The translations under genes were made by a program, and so were the position numbers. This document shows positions 43,159 to 51,721 of a stretch of 64,000 nt of DNA, piece after piece. Below the pieces are notes generated by a model, which was given only the letters and a program-made list of their open reading frames with translations, was not told the origin of the DNA and did no database searches. Location of the stretch: assembly GCF_022814725.1 (NCBI RefSeq), contig NZ_CP093442.1:3286001-3350000 (forward strand), read 5' to 3'. This DNA is from Bdellovibrio reynosensis. Its GTDB lineage: Bacteria; Bdellovibrionota; Bdellovibrionia; Bdellovibrionales; Bdellovibrionaceae. How positions within the stretch are numbered: the first letter of the stretch is position 1; each line of letters opens with the position of its first letter.

Positions 43159-44934
43159 ATGAATACAGAAAATGTGAACAAAAACGAAAAAAATTGGCTC
43201 GTAAAATCCTCAACAAGGATCCTGGGGCCGTTCACATTGTCTGAAGTTACAGAGCTTTTAAAATCCAAGCAGGTTTCCATCATTGATGAAGTCCGACAGC
43301 CTGAAGGCCGTTGGAGTTATATCCGCGAAAATCAGTTGTTCATGGAAGTCGTTCGCAATATTCGCGATGAACAGGACTCTCATTCAGAGCAGACCATGAC
43401 TCAGTCGATTGCTCATCACACGATGACTAAAACGGATGTGTTGCCTGTTTCTGATGAAATGACTTTGACGCCGACACCAGCTCCACACCGTATGGATATT
43501 ACTCCGCCGCCGGTGCGTGAAACTTTTAAAGATATCACTCCTTCCGCAGATAAGTCTTATAATCCCGGTGCCGCGACGGTTTCAAAAAGTTATGGCACTG
43601 CGGATGATTCAAGATTGCGTGCCCAGCTTCAGCAAAAATCAAGTCTGATTCGTTGGGGAATGATTGCCGGTGCTGTGGCTATTGTGGGTTTTGTCGCCTT
43701 TTCACTGACGCAAAAAGATAAAAAGAAAAATATCGGCTACAGCGAAATGATCAGTCAGGCTGTGCGCTATAAAAACTTAGGTCTTTACGAGCGTTCATTG
43801 CAGACCTATATGAAAGCTGCAAAATTAAAAGAGCCTGATGAAGAAGCGCAAATTCAAATGGCGCCAGTTCTTATTTCTGAAGACCGTCAAAGTTTGTTAG
43901 GCCGTCGCATTCTTGAAAGAGCCTTAGTCCAAGAAGGTCGCAGCCGCACTGAAGTCGTTGAAGCTTATTTGGGTATAGCAGTTTCTTATATTATGGACGG
44001 GGATTTAAAGCAGGCTGAAGATACTTTGCAAAAAGCCATCGGCCATGAACCGTTTAATTTATCTGCTCTTTTAAATCTTGCGATCATTCAGCTTAAAAAA
44101 GGAAACTACACCGAAGCTTCACGAGAGTTTGATGCCATCTACAAAAAGAATCCAAATTCATCATTGGCATTATACGGGCGTGCTCTTGCAACGGTAGAGC
44201 AAGCAAAACAAACGCCGGATGAAAACAATTTGCAGTCCTTGATTCGCGATATTAAATCCCACAACCAAAAAAATGGTTACCTTCGTCAAGAATTAAGCCT
44301 TTTTGTTATTTACGCCCACAACCTTCTTGGCGATGTGGATGGCGTAAACCAAGCTGTGGTTCAGTTTTTAAATCAAGTTCCTGGATTGGCAAGAAACTAT
44401 ATTCATCCTTTGAATGTCGAATGGCGTTTTACACAGTGGGATTATTTAGAAAAATACTGTGCCGAGATCTATCAAAAACAGATTCCGCATCCTGAGTTAA
44501 AAGCCTTAAGGGCTATTTGTTTGATGGAAGTAAACCGCGATGGTGAAGCTTCAAAGCTTTTACAAGAGGCGGTTGCGGAAGCTCCAAAAGATCCGTATGT
44601 GCTTTCGACTCAAGCAAGTTACTTAGCTAAAAGCGGACGCTTGCCAGAAGCTTTAGTGATTTTAAAGATGCCAGAGCTTTCCGTGTTATCGGTGAAAAAC
44701 CTTTTAATGGGTGATATCTGTATTAACACCCAAGACTTGAATTGCGCACGAGCGGCTTACAATCAAGCTTTCAAACAAGATCCAAAAAGTGCGACAGCAC
44801 TGTTTGGTTTAGCATGGGTGATGATGCGCAGTCAGGATCGCGCGGCCGCCTATGATTATGTCAGAGCTGGATTGCAATCAGAACCCACGTTCCTTCCACT
44901 GTTAGAACTGCGGGATCAGTTGGAGTCAGAGTGA
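43159..44934 (+). CDS. GYF_2-domain and TPR membrane protein
   Basis: A 591-residue protein. Residues 11-70 form a GYF_2 domain (WLVKSSTRILGPFTLSEVTE). A low-complexity linker follows, then a membrane helix near 165-185 (WGMIAGAVAIVGFVAF). From about 190 to 590 come TPR-like repeats (AVRYKNLGLYERSLQTYMKA, NLAIIQLKKGNYTEASREFD, NCARAAYNQAFKQDPKSATA). GYF_2 sits in the cytoplasm and TPRs on the other side, if the helix crosses once. GYF_2 domains bind proline-rich peptides in some bacteria and occur again at 54748. It follows mlaD by 6 nt and overlaps the lipoprotein gene by 1. A scaffold for envelope assembly is inferred. Confidence 0.82.
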   Translation: MNTENVNKNEKNWLVKSSTRILGPFTLSEVTELLKSKQVSIIDEVRQPEGRWSYIRENQLFMEVVRNIRDEQDSHSEQTMTQSIAHHTMTKTDVLPVSDEMTLTPTPAPHRMDITPPPVRETFKDITPSADKSYNPGAATVSKSYGTADDSRLRAQLQQKSSLIRWGMIAGAVAIVGFVAFSLTQKDKKKNIGYSEMISQAVRYKNLGLYERSLQTYMKAAKLKEPDEEAQIQMAPVLISEDRQSLLGRRILERALVQEGRSRTEVVEAYLGIAVSYIMDGDLKQAEDTLQKAIGHEPFNLSALLNLAIIQLKKGNYTEASREFDAIYKKNPNSSLALYGRALATVEQAKQTPDENNLQSLIRDIKSHNQKNGYLRQELSLFVIYAHNLLGDVDGVNQAVVQFLNQVPGLARNYIHPLNVEWRFTQWDYLEKYCAEIYQKQIPHPELKALRAICLMEVNRDGEASKLLQEAVAEAPKDPYVLSTQASYLAKSGRLPEALVILKMPELSVLSVKNLLMGDICINTQDLNCARAAYNQAFKQDPKSATALFGLAWVMMRSQDRAAAYDYVRAGLQSEPTFLPLLELRDQLESE

Positions 44935-45629
44935 TGAAAAGATTCGTCCAGGTTGTTTTAATTTGGATGCCTTTAGCCTTGGGAGCATGCACACAGTCCC
45001 CAGGGTATCACGTTGAAAAATACCACGAAGTTAAATTCTCTGACCTTCCAGTAGATGTAAAAATTCCGACGAAGGCTTGGGATCTGCTAGAGCTGAAAGC
45101 TCCAGCGGCGGCCCACGGTGAAGGTGGGGGCGACCATGGTGCTGCGGCGGGTGAAGCGACACCTGCAGCAAAAAATATTATCTTCGGTGATGTCGCTGTC
45201 TTTCTGGTGCAAAAAAATGATGGCATCGTAAAAAGCGAAGCTGTTAAAATCCTTCTTCCGAAAGGCGGGGGCACCATTGATTTAGCACAGTTTATTACTG
45301 ACAAACAGGGGTCCTTTTACGTGGGATTTGAAGTTCCTGGCCTTGCTGAAGCTGTCAGTAAAAAAGTTCTATTTGTCAGCGGTGCTAAAAAAAGAAAACT
45401 GGGTGATAAGGTTATTGGTGCCGGTTGCAATCAATTCGTCGACATCACGGATTCGTTTTTAAAAAACATGCAAGGTGAGGGCTTAAAGGTCAACACCACT
45501 CAAGAAAGATATCTTAGTGTTTTAGGCGGAACCTTTTTATTTTCCGCAGAAATTAATAAAGATGTGCAGGTCGCTGCTGTCACCTTTAAGAACTCTAAAT
45601 ACAACCACCTTTTCTGCGAGGAAAACTGA
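44934..45629 (+). CDS. Lipoprotein with His-rich insert
   Basis: A 231-residue lipoprotein with signal FVQVVLIWMPLALGAC. A Gly/His/Ala-rich insert (AAAHGEGGGDHGAAAGEATP) near residue 60 may bind metal. The rest (IIFGDVAVFLVQKNDGIVKS, YVGFEVPGLAEAV) is beta-rich, of no recognised family. ATG 44934 shares one base with the stop of the TPR gene (TGATG); GTG 44931 is an in-frame alternative. Its stop overlaps the YhaM-like gene by one base. The operon position suggests an envelope partner of Mla or the TPR protein. Confidence 0.75.
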   Translation: MKRFVQVVLIWMPLALGACTQSPGYHVEKYHEVKFSDLPVDVKIPTKAWDLLELKAPAAAHGEGGGDHGAAAGEATPAAKNIIFGDVAVFLVQKNDGIVKSEAVKILLPKGGGTIDLAQFITDKQGSFYVGFEVPGLAEAVSKKVLFVSGAKKRKLGDKVIGAGCNQFVDITDSFLKNMQGEGLKVNTTQERYLSVLGGTFLFSAEINKDVQVAAVTFKNSKYNHLFCEEN

Positions 45630-46591
45630 TGGAACGTCAAAACATTCAGGCCCTTCAAGATAAAGAAAATGTTGATTCCCTTTTCTTAGTAAAAGAAAAG
45701 CACGTAGCAGTTGGAAAAAACGGCCGGCCTTTTATGGGTTTGCAGTTAGGTGATGCGACAGGCTCTATTGACGCAAGATTATGGGACCGAGTCGATGAAC
45801 TTTCCCGTGAATTTGATGTGGGTGATGTGATTCGTGTGAAGGGGCTGGTTCAGCTTTTTCAAAATCGCAAACAGTTGATCGTACACCGTTTAGAAAAAGT
45901 CGATTCCAGCACCGTGAACTTTGAAGAGTACATTCCTAAAGCCTCTAAGAACGTCGAAGACATGTACGTTGAATTGTTGCAGATGGTTCGCACCATGAAG
46001 AACGATCATTTACGCCAGCTAACTTTAGATACACTTGAGGACCCCGAAATAAGACCGATGGTTTTAAAAGCTCCAGCGGCTAAAACCATTCACCATGCGT
46101 GGCTGGGTGGTTTGCTAGAGCATATCTTGTCTATTTGCAAAATCATGGACTTCATGGGGACTCATTACCCGTTCTTAAATCGCGATCTTTTGCTTTTCGG
46201 TGGAATCTTCCATGACATTGGTAAGCTGTGGGAGCTTTCTTACGATAACGGAATTTCTTACACGGACCGCGGTCGATTGATCGGGCACATGCAAATTGCC
46301 TGTGAATTGATTGATAAGAAATCATCTCGCATACTAGGATTTAACGAAGAACTGCGTGACATCTGTAAGCATATTATTTTAAGTCATCATGGCAAGTTGG
46401 AGTACGGCTCTCCAAAGCGTCCAAAATTTTTGGAAGCGATGGTGGTCGCGATGATTGATGACTTCGATAGCAAAGTAGCCACACTTAAAACAGTGATTGA
46501 TAGCGAAAGAGGATCCGGTGAAAAATGGTCCCGCTATAATGACCTCTTTGATCGTTACTTTTTGCTCGAAGATTTAAACGAGAAATATTAA
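45629..46591 (+). CDS. YhaM-like 3'-5' exoribonuclease (OB-HD)
   Basis: A 320-residue cytoplasmic protein. The N-terminal OB-fold ([20 protein letters not shown]) is followed by an HD domain: [37 protein letters not shown] and [14 protein letters not shown]. The H...HD...H...SHHG set is the metal site. This layout is the YhaM/CBF1 family, which trims RNA and DNA from the 3' end. It has a one-base overlap with the genes on either side (TGATG, TAATG). Its reason for sitting in an Mla operon is not clear. Confidence 0.85.
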   Translation: MERQNIQALQDKENVDSLFLVKEKHVAVGKNGRPFMGLQLGDATGSIDARLWDRVDELSREFDVGDVIRVKGLVQLFQNRKQLIVHRLEKVDSSTVNFEEYIPKASKNVEDMYVELLQMVRTMKNDHLRQLTLDTLEDPEIRPMVLKAPAAKTIHHAWLGGLLEHILSICKIMDFMGTHYPFLNRDLLLFGGIFHDIGKLWELSYDNGISYTDRGRLIGHMQIACELIDKKSSRILGFNEELRDICKHIILSHHGKLEYGSPKRPKFLEAMVVAMIDDFDSKVATLKTVIDSERGSGEKWSRYNDLFDRYFLLEDLNEKY

Positions 46592-47097
46592 TGATCAACA
46601 AAGTCCTAGAACTTTTAAAGACCTACAAAAACTACGACCCCGCAGCGAAATCATTGTGGGAAATCGGCTTATTATATCCAGGTCCCAAAGCCATTCTTTT
46701 TCACCGCATCGCTAACGGACTTTATAAAGCACATATGTTTTTCTTAGCGCGCTTGGTAGCAGAAATCTCTCGCTTGTTAACGGGGATTGAAATCCACCCT
46801 GGCGCAACTATTGGCAAACGCTTGGTGATCGACCACGGCATGGGCTCCGTCATCGGTGAAACCGCAGTGATCGGCGACGATTGCATCATCTTTCACGGAG
46901 TTACTTTAGGCGGAGTTAAATTCGACCCAGTAAAACGCCATCCCACAGTAGGCAACAAAGTCATGATCGGCACAGGAGCTAAAGTCCTAGGTCCCATCAC
47001 CATCGGTGATCGTGCCTTGATCGGCGCCAACGCCGTCGTCATGAGAGACGTCCCCCCAGGAACCACAATGGTAGGCCCCATCGCGACGGAGCGGTGA
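46591..47097 (+). CDS. cysE: Serine O-acetyltransferase, short form
   Basis: A 168-residue left-handed beta-helix acyltransferase. It acetylates L-serine for cysteine synthesis. The [20 protein letters not shown] stretch and [20 protein letters not shown] then [19 protein letters not shown] then RHPTVG are the standard SAT signature with catalytic His in DHGMG. It lacks the N-terminal helical domain of E. coli CysE (273), as in EpsC-type short enzymes. The end is odd: after [10 protein letters not shown] it reads PIATER and stops, where the family continues NPARVV or similar. The last codons lie inside an inverted-repeat element (47088-47162), so the C-terminus may have been replaced. Confidence 0.85.
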   Translation: MINKVLELLKTYKNYDPAAKSLWEIGLLYPGPKAILFHRIANGLYKAHMFFLARLVAEISRLLTGIEIHPGATIGKRLVIDHGMGSVIGETAVIGDDCIIFHGVTLGGVKFDPVKRHPTVGNKVMIGTGAKVLGPITIGDRALIGANAVVMRDVPPGTTMVGPIATER

Positions 47098-47162
47098 AAA
47101 ACGGCCAGCTGACTTCGTTGTCAGGCCTTCCCGCCTCGCATCTGTCCGTTTTTGACCGCTCC
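47088..47162. repeat. Structured inverted-repeat element, copy A
   Basis: GGAGCGGTGAAAAACGG (47088-47104) and CCGTTTTTGACCGCTCC (47146-47162) pair at 16 of 17 positions. The 41-nt centre forms a hairpin CTGAC/GTCAG with GGCC/GGCC below it. It covers the last three codons of cysE. It shares CTGACTTCGTTG and GCCTCGCAT, plus the TGAAAAACGG/CCGTTTTTGA arms, with copy B at 49060-49178. Confidence 0.7.
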
Positions 47163-47371
47163 TAGGTTGGCATTAAGGTGGCTGGCACTTATTTCAGTCT
47201 ACGCCGCGTCATAGAATCGTAAAATTGAGATAAAAAGCTATTGGTTGGCTATTGCGCCGGTTTTCTCATCGGGTTTGCATGAATTAAAACTAACAATTAA
47301 GTGGTCGCGTGTCGCGCCGCATCTCTGAGAGAATGATCATGTTCTTAATCTAGTTCGAAAGGAGTTCGGCT

Positions 47372-47491
47372 ATGAAGCAGACAGAAACGATTCAGACGGT
47401 GCCAACTTCGAGCACTCATCCAGGCGAGAGCAGCAAAACGGCTGCTCCCGTTCGTAAAAGAAGTCGCCGTCGTCACCTTGCCGGATGGTAG
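47372..47491 (+). CDS. Small basic ORF, 39 residues
   Basis: ATG at 47372 is preceded by AAGGAG about 7 nt upstream and leads to MKQTETIQTVPTSSTHPGES followed by a basic end with KRSRRRHLAGW. There is no signal peptide or membrane segment. The C-terminal third holds seven Arg/Lys, which suggests nucleic-acid or anionic-surface binding. It stands alone between copy A of the repeat element and a hairpin shared with the convergent gene. I know no family. The good Shine-Dalgarno is the main evidence that it is translated. Confidence 0.5.
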   Translation: MKQTETIQTVPTSSTHPGESSKTAAPVRKRSRRRHLAGW

Positions 47492-47502
47492 GTGATTAAG
47501 CG

Positions 47503-47525
47503 GGCCCTCCTAGTATAGGGGGGCC
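47503..47525. terminator. Hairpin between convergent small genes
   Basis: GGCCCTCCTA (47503-47512) pairs with TAGGGGGGCC (47516-47525), 10 bp with one G-U and a 3-nt loop. There is no long T-run. It overlaps the stop codon of the minus-strand gene and lies 11 nt past the small ORF. Confidence 0.45.
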
Positions 47526-47869
47526 TCTTCACACTGAGCTTTCGTAACAAAGCCAGAATCCCCAAGATAGTTCACAACAAACCAGCCATCTTGTTCACGA
47601 TTCAAATAACGTTCAGTCATTCCGTCGTGTGGAAGTTGAATGTAACCTTCAGAATAATCTTCAGTTTCAATTTCAAAAGAAGACACTTCACCTTTTGCCG
47701 AAGTCAAAACCATCTCATAAGAGAATCGTTTAGCAGAGTCTTCGTAAGTGCGCACGATCGCCGTTGAGATATCATCTAGACCCAATGATGTGCAGTTAAG
47801 AACGATTTCAGTCGCAGCGACTGATTGAAGGCCGAAAAACAAAACAGGAAGAGCAAGAATTGCTTTCAT
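47510..47869 (-). CDS. Small secreted protein, unknown function
   Basis: A 119-residue protein with a signal peptide (AILALPVLFFGLQSVAAT). The mature part of about 100 residues has two Cys (VLNCTSL near the start, KAQCEEAPLY near the end), which may form a disulfide closing a beta-rich fold (FSYEMVLTSAKGEVSSFEIE). It is of a size and style common among periplasmic proteins in this lineage, with no named family recognised. Its RBS region contains AAGGAG about 7 nt upstream. It converges on the 39-residue ORF. Confidence 0.72.
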   Translation of the reverse strand: MKAILALPVLFFGLQSVAATEIVLNCTSLGLDDISTAIVRTYEDSAKRFSYEMVLTSAKGEVSSFEIETEDYSEGYIQLPHDGMTERYLNREQDGWFVVNYLGDSGFVTKAQCEEAPLY

Positions 47870-48113
47870 AAGAAATACTCCTTTTGTATTCGAGGGCTTT
47901 AGATAGCAAAGCCACGTTTCACTATCAATAAGTTTTCGTTCTCAATTCCTTTTCAAGGGACTTTCTTCATATTTTCAGTTCGTATGATTTTTTTTGATTC
48001 GCTGGAGTTTGTTCAAGACTGCTTTTAAATAGCTTTGCAACGGTCGTTAAGGGATTCATCGGGTAGTTGAACCAGAATAGACGACTTTAAACTTATTACC
48101 ATAGAGAGTAATT
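47870..48113 (+). other. rpsD upstream region
   Basis: This gap separates the divergent small secreted gene and rpsD. It is AT-rich with TTTTTTTTGATTCG and GATTCGCTGGAG stretches. I could not fix a confident promoter or a Zur-like palindrome in it. The Shine-Dalgarno for rpsD is weak (AGAGAG). Confidence 0.3.
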
Positions 48114-48740
48114 ATGAATAGAGAAGGCAAAACGCCAAGATTTAAAAGACAGCGCAGACTTTTGACGGAACTTCCTGGAATGGGCAAAGCGGGAGCTTTA
48201 GAGCGCCGTCCATATCCTCCAGGTCAACACGGTTTACAACGTCGCAAATACTCTGAGTTCGCGTTGCAACTAGAAGAAAAACAAAAACTTCGTTTCCACT
48301 ACGGTCTGCACGAAGAACAATTCCGCCGCATGATCGCTAAAGCAAAAAAATCAAAAGCTACCAATTGGGTAGAAGCTTTGGTGAACCTTCTTGAAAAGCG
48401 TTTGGACAACGTTGTTTTCCGTCTTGGTTTTGCACCAAGCATTCCAGCAGCTAGACAAATGATTTCCCACGGGAAAGTTCTAGTGAACGGTAAAAAAGTA
48501 AACATCGGTTCGCAAATCATTAAAGTTGGCGAAAAGATCACTTTGAAACCAGAAGCTTACACGAACCAAGTTTACCTTCAGGCAAAACAAACTCCACGCT
48601 TGCCACTTCCAACTTTCATGGTGAAAGAAGAAGCTGCTGGCGCTGAAATGGGTCGTTTGACTGATGAACCAAATCTTGAAGCCGTACCATTTGCCTTCGA
48701 ACCAGGCTTGGTCATCGGTTACTACTCAATGAGAGGCTAG
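48114..48740 (+). CDS. rpsD: Ribosomal protein S4, cysteine-free form
   Basis: A 208-residue small-subunit protein that nucleates 16S rRNA folding. It has LERRPYPPGQHG near residue 30, the S4 RNA-binding domain (RLDNVVFRLGFAPSIPAARQ, SHGKVLVNGKKVNIGS) and the standard C-terminus. The usual N-terminal zinc site (CRLCRREG... C...KC) is missing: it reads TPRFKRQRRLLTELPGMG. Such cysteine-free S4 copies exist in many bacteria beside a zinc-binding copy. The gene stands outside a ribosomal operon, which suggests a second, alternative copy (inference). A small ORF follows 8 nt downstream. Confidence 0.92.
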   Translation: MNREGKTPRFKRQRRLLTELPGMGKAGALERRPYPPGQHGLQRRKYSEFALQLEEKQKLRFHYGLHEEQFRRMIAKAKKSKATNWVEALVNLLEKRLDNVVFRLGFAPSIPAARQMISHGKVLVNGKKVNIGSQIIKVGEKITLKPEAYTNQVYLQAKQTPRLPLPTFMVKEEAAGAEMGRLTDEPNLEAVPFAFEPGLVIGYYSMRG

Positions 48741-48748
48741 TACTTCAA

Positions 48749-48982
48749 ATGAAGACTAAATTTGTAGAAGCAGAAAACATTGCTTTCGAAGAAGTTGCAG
48801 AAAATCTAGTGTCTATGAAATTGAACGACGAGAAATTCGTTTTCGATATGGACACTTTGTATGATCTAGCTTTTAGAAGTGCCGCTTTTCTAGCTTTCTT
48901 AGAAGGCAAAGAAGAAGAGCAAATGGCAGCAATCGAAGCTGGCGAAGCTCAATGCCTTTGCCAAAAAGAAAACGTACATTAA
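48749..48982 (+). CDS. Small acidic protein with CxC end
   Basis: A 77-residue cytoplasmic protein, acidic, with a helical middle (LYDLAFRSAAFLAFLEGKEE EQ region) and a C-terminus AQCLCQKENVH. The CxC plus His end could bind a metal. It starts 8 nt after rpsD and is probably in its transcript. There is no recognised family. The Shine-Dalgarno is weak, so translational coupling with rpsD is likely. Confidence 0.65.
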   Translation: MKTKFVEAENIAFEEVAENLVSMKLNDEKFVFDMDTLYDLAFRSAAFLAFLEGKEEEQMAAIEAGEAQCLCQKENVH

Positions 48983-49007
48983 TTTTTAAAGTCCCCGAAA
49001 TCATGCG

Positions 49008-49024
49008 AGACGAATGCAGCGTCT
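49008..49024 (+). terminator. Candidate terminator after rpsD operon
   Basis: AGACG (49008-49012) pairs with CGTCT (49020-49024). An outer AAGTCCCC (48989-48996) can pair with GGGGATT (49037-49043), followed by GTTTTAT. It lies between the small CxC gene and copy B of the repeat element. Confidence 0.4.
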
Positions 49025-49059
49025 TATAACGATGGAGGGGATTGTTTTATGACCCGAGC

Positions 49060-49178
49060 GAATGAAAACGGTCCCTCTGACTGCGTTGGAATCCTCTGGT
49101 CCTCTCTCCGACGTACCTTACAAGTACGCCTGCGTTGCGGGCAGAGGCTTCTGCCTTGCATATGAACCGTTTTGATTC
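49060..49178. repeat. Structured inverted-repeat element, copy B
   Basis: GAATGAAAACGGT (49060-49072) and ACCGTTTTGATTC (49166-49178) pair at 12 of 13 positions. The single mismatch (G opposite G) is at the same spot as in copy A. Inside are hairpins CGTAC..GTACG and GGCAGA/TCTGCC. CTGACTGCGTTG and GCCTTGCAT match copy A. It lies between convergent genes ending at 48982 and 49186. Confidence 0.7.
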
Positions 49179-49185
49179 TCTCTAG

Positions 49186-51720
49186 TTATTGTCTTCTTCT
49201 TCCCTTGGCTTCTGGAGTGCCCTCCGCGGGGTCTTCTGGCCATTGATGTTTTGGGTATTTGATTCTTAGTTCTTTTCTTACTTCTGGGTATCCGTTTTTC
49301 CAAAAGCTTTCCAAATTTGCTGTTACTTGAACGGGTCTGAAGTTAGGACCTAATAAATGGAATGTTAATGGGATTTTTCCGAAATAGACTTTCGGAGTTT
49401 CCATCATTCCGAAGACTTCTTGGATTCTAACTTCTAAGTACGGTGCTTTGTCTTGTGGGTAGATGACTTTGATTTTACTTCCGCTTGGGACTTGAATTTT
49501 ATCTGGGACTTCTTTGCGTAAGATTTGCACTTGGACTTGTGGTAATGCGGTTTCGAAAAAATAGACTAAGTCTTTTTCCATTACAGCAGCCATTTTGGTT
49601 TCGCCCATACAAGCTTGGGTGAATGCTCCTAGTTTTACTTTTTCAAAATCTAGATTCAGTGATTCTAGTCTTTCCAGGAATTGCAGACGAGTCCACCAAT
49701 CAGCCAGGACTTCGTTATTCTTTAATACAAAATCAAAACGATCTGTCATGATTTGCGGAAGCTTTTCGGAAATTTCTGCTGCTGTCGCTGGAACTAATGA
49801 AGGTTCATCCAAGGGAAGTCCATGCAAAGCTCGGTATTCTCGAGTGAAAAACTGTCCCTTTTCTTCAATAAAGACAACATCGCGAACCTTTTGAATTTGG
49901 TCTTTGAAGACCTGCACGACGAAATCCTTTTCAAAACCGCATGCAAGGCCTACCACTGTTTCTGCATCAGAACTTCCTTCAACACCACTTAAAGCGACGA
50001 AGAATTCAGAAGTCTTAACTAAACTTTCGGATTGCAGCTTTACGCCGCGTCCACCCACCATGAGCGCGCGATCTGATTTTCCACGACGGCGGCACAGGCG
50101 ATCTGCGTAAGATAAAGCTAGGATGTGTTTGGTTAGGTCATGCTGTTCCGCTTTTGATAACGATTTATCGCTATTTGAATCTTTTAAGCGATTAGCAAGT
50201 TCAGCAATTTGCCTTGCGCCTTGATCGACTGTTTGTAAAGCAATGAAAGAAGCCTCTTTAGGTGCGCGCTTATCCCTGCGGAACTGAGTTAATACATAAA
50301 GGCGGGCAGATAAATCGCATTCTAGGTTGTCGCCAATGAACGCCGAAACCGCATCTCGTCTTAAGATATCGCGATCTTGAAGCAATGCTGCGATCTCTGA
50401 TCCCAGTTCTGGCGCTTTCATTTCTAAGGACACCAACATCAGTTTTGCTAAACGCACTGGCAATGGGAAGTGCAGAATCTTTTTTCCCAATGAAGTAATT
50501 TTATTTTGGGAATCAATGGCACCTGATAGCTGAAGAAATCTTTCTGCATTTTTTAGGGCGACTGCTGGTGGTTTTTCAAACCAGCTAAAGGAATTAAAAT
50601 CTGTTACACCCTGGGCGCTCAGAAACAATAGAGTTTCTGAAAGATCCACACGCTGGATTTCTGCTGTCTCGCTTTTTGCGAAAGACAGTTCATCCATTTT
50701 ATTCCACATACGGTAAGAAACACCGGGGTATTGACGGGCAGCACGGCCAGAGCGCTGAATGGCGCTAGAAAGACTTATACGACCTAATTCAAGGCGAGAA
50801 AAGCCCGTGCGATGATCTTGCTTCATGCTTTTCGCTAAGCCTGAATCGATTACTGTATTCACGCCATCTAAGGTCACCGAGCTTTCTGCGATATTCGTCG
50901 AAAGCACAATTCTTTGCCTATTTGATTTCTGCAAAGCTCTTCTTTGATCTTCTAAATTTAAGGACCCATGCAAAGGCACAAGTTCAATATTTTTTACGTC
51001 CGCCCAAATCTGCAACGTAGAAATTGCTCTGTCGATTTCACCTACACCAGGCAAAAAAACCAAAAGATCTTTCTGGGTCGCAGCTTGTGCTTCCTTCACG
51101 GTCTGAAAAAGGTTTTCATAGAAAGCAGGGAATGTTTGTAAGCTCTGAGAAGACTTTTGATACTTGACCTCAAGCTCAAAAAGTTTTCCAGGCACGCTAA
51201 CAATAGGACAATCGCTTAAGTAACTAGAAATCTTTTCTGCCTCAAGGGTTGCGGACATAATGACGATTTTAATTTCTCGTCCTAGCTCTTGCAGTTCCTT
51301 TAGTAACCCTAAGGCTACATCGACATGCATAGAACGTTCATGGAACTCATCTAGAACAATTAGATCAACGTCTTTAAGCTCTGGATCATCAATCATCTGC
51401 CGTGCAAGCAATGCTTCCGTCATAAAAACCAGACGTGTTTCTTTTGACGTCTTATTTGCAAAGCGCACCTGATAGCCAATTTCTTTGCCCACTTCCCAGC
51501 CTTGCTCTTCAGCGATGCGGTGGGCAGCGGCAATAGCGGCCATTCTTCGTGGCTCAAGCACGATGATTTTTTTCTTAACTTCAGAAAGCAATGCGGGTGG
51601 AAGTCGTGTGGTTTTACCGGCACCCGGTGCGGCGGTAATAACTAAATTGTTGCTAATTTGAAGCTTGCTCTTAATCTCGGGAATAAAATCATCAATGGGA
51701 AGATGAACAAGCTCTGCCAT
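49186..51720 (-). CDS. hrpB: DEAH-box ATP-dependent helicase
   Basis: An 844-residue HrpB-type helicase. It has Walker A ITAAPGAGKTTRLPPAL, the DEFH box LIVLDEFHERS, SATLE, QRSGRAAR (VI) and LVFLPGVGEIDRA. The C-terminal region with EWVxx-like VYFGKIPLTFHLLGPN and PVQVTANLESFWKNGYPEVR followed by KELRIKYPKHQWPEDP is the HrpB C-terminal hallmark. HrpB homologues are ATP-dependent RNA helicases whose role is poorly known. It ends in GKRRRQ-like basic tail (KGRRRQ). It precedes the RsmI-like gene's stop by 1 nt on the same strand, so they share a transcript. Confidence 0.93.
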   Translation of the reverse strand: MAELVHLPIDDFIPEIKSKLQISNNLVITAAPGAGKTTRLPPALLSEVKKKIIVLEPRRMAAIAAAHRIAEEQGWEVGKEIGYQVRFANKTSKETRLVFMTEALLARQMIDDPELKDVDLIVLDEFHERSMHVDVALGLLKELQELGREIKIVIMSATLEAEKISSYLSDCPIVSVPGKLFELEVKYQKSSQSLQTFPAFYENLFQTVKEAQAATQKDLLVFLPGVGEIDRAISTLQIWADVKNIELVPLHGSLNLEDQRRALQKSNRQRIVLSTNIAESSVTLDGVNTVIDSGLAKSMKQDHRTGFSRLELGRISLSSAIQRSGRAARQYPGVSYRMWNKMDELSFAKSETAEIQRVDLSETLLFLSAQGVTDFNSFSWFEKPPAVALKNAERFLQLSGAIDSQNKITSLGKKILHFPLPVRLAKLMLVSLEMKAPELGSEIAALLQDRDILRRDAVSAFIGDNLECDLSARLYVLTQFRRDKRAPKEASFIALQTVDQGARQIAELANRLKDSNSDKSLSKAEQHDLTKHILALSYADRLCRRRGKSDRALMVGGRGVKLQSESLVKTSEFFVALSGVEGSSDAETVVGLACGFEKDFVVQVFKDQIQKVRDVVFIEEKGQFFTREYRALHGLPLDEPSLVPATAAEISEKLPQIMTDRFDFVLKNNEVLADWWTRLQFLERLESLNLDFEKVKLGAFTQACMGETKMAAVMEKDLVYFFETALPQVQVQILRKEVPDKIQVPSGSKIKVIYPQDKAPYLEVRIQEVFGMMETPKVYFGKIPLTFHLLGPNFRPVQVTANLESFWKNGYPEVRKELRIKYPKHQWPEDPAEGTPEAKGRRRQ

Positions 51721-51721
51721 A

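Noticed and set aside
47098-49185. Possible tRNA or known small RNA among the hairpins
   Set aside because: No cloverleaf, no GTTCRANNC T-loop with a matching acceptor stem; the stems fit two copies of one repeat element better.
49118-49303. 61-residue minus-strand open frame at the end of hrpB
   Set aside because: It overlaps repeat copy B and the hrpB C-terminus in another frame, with no start signal.
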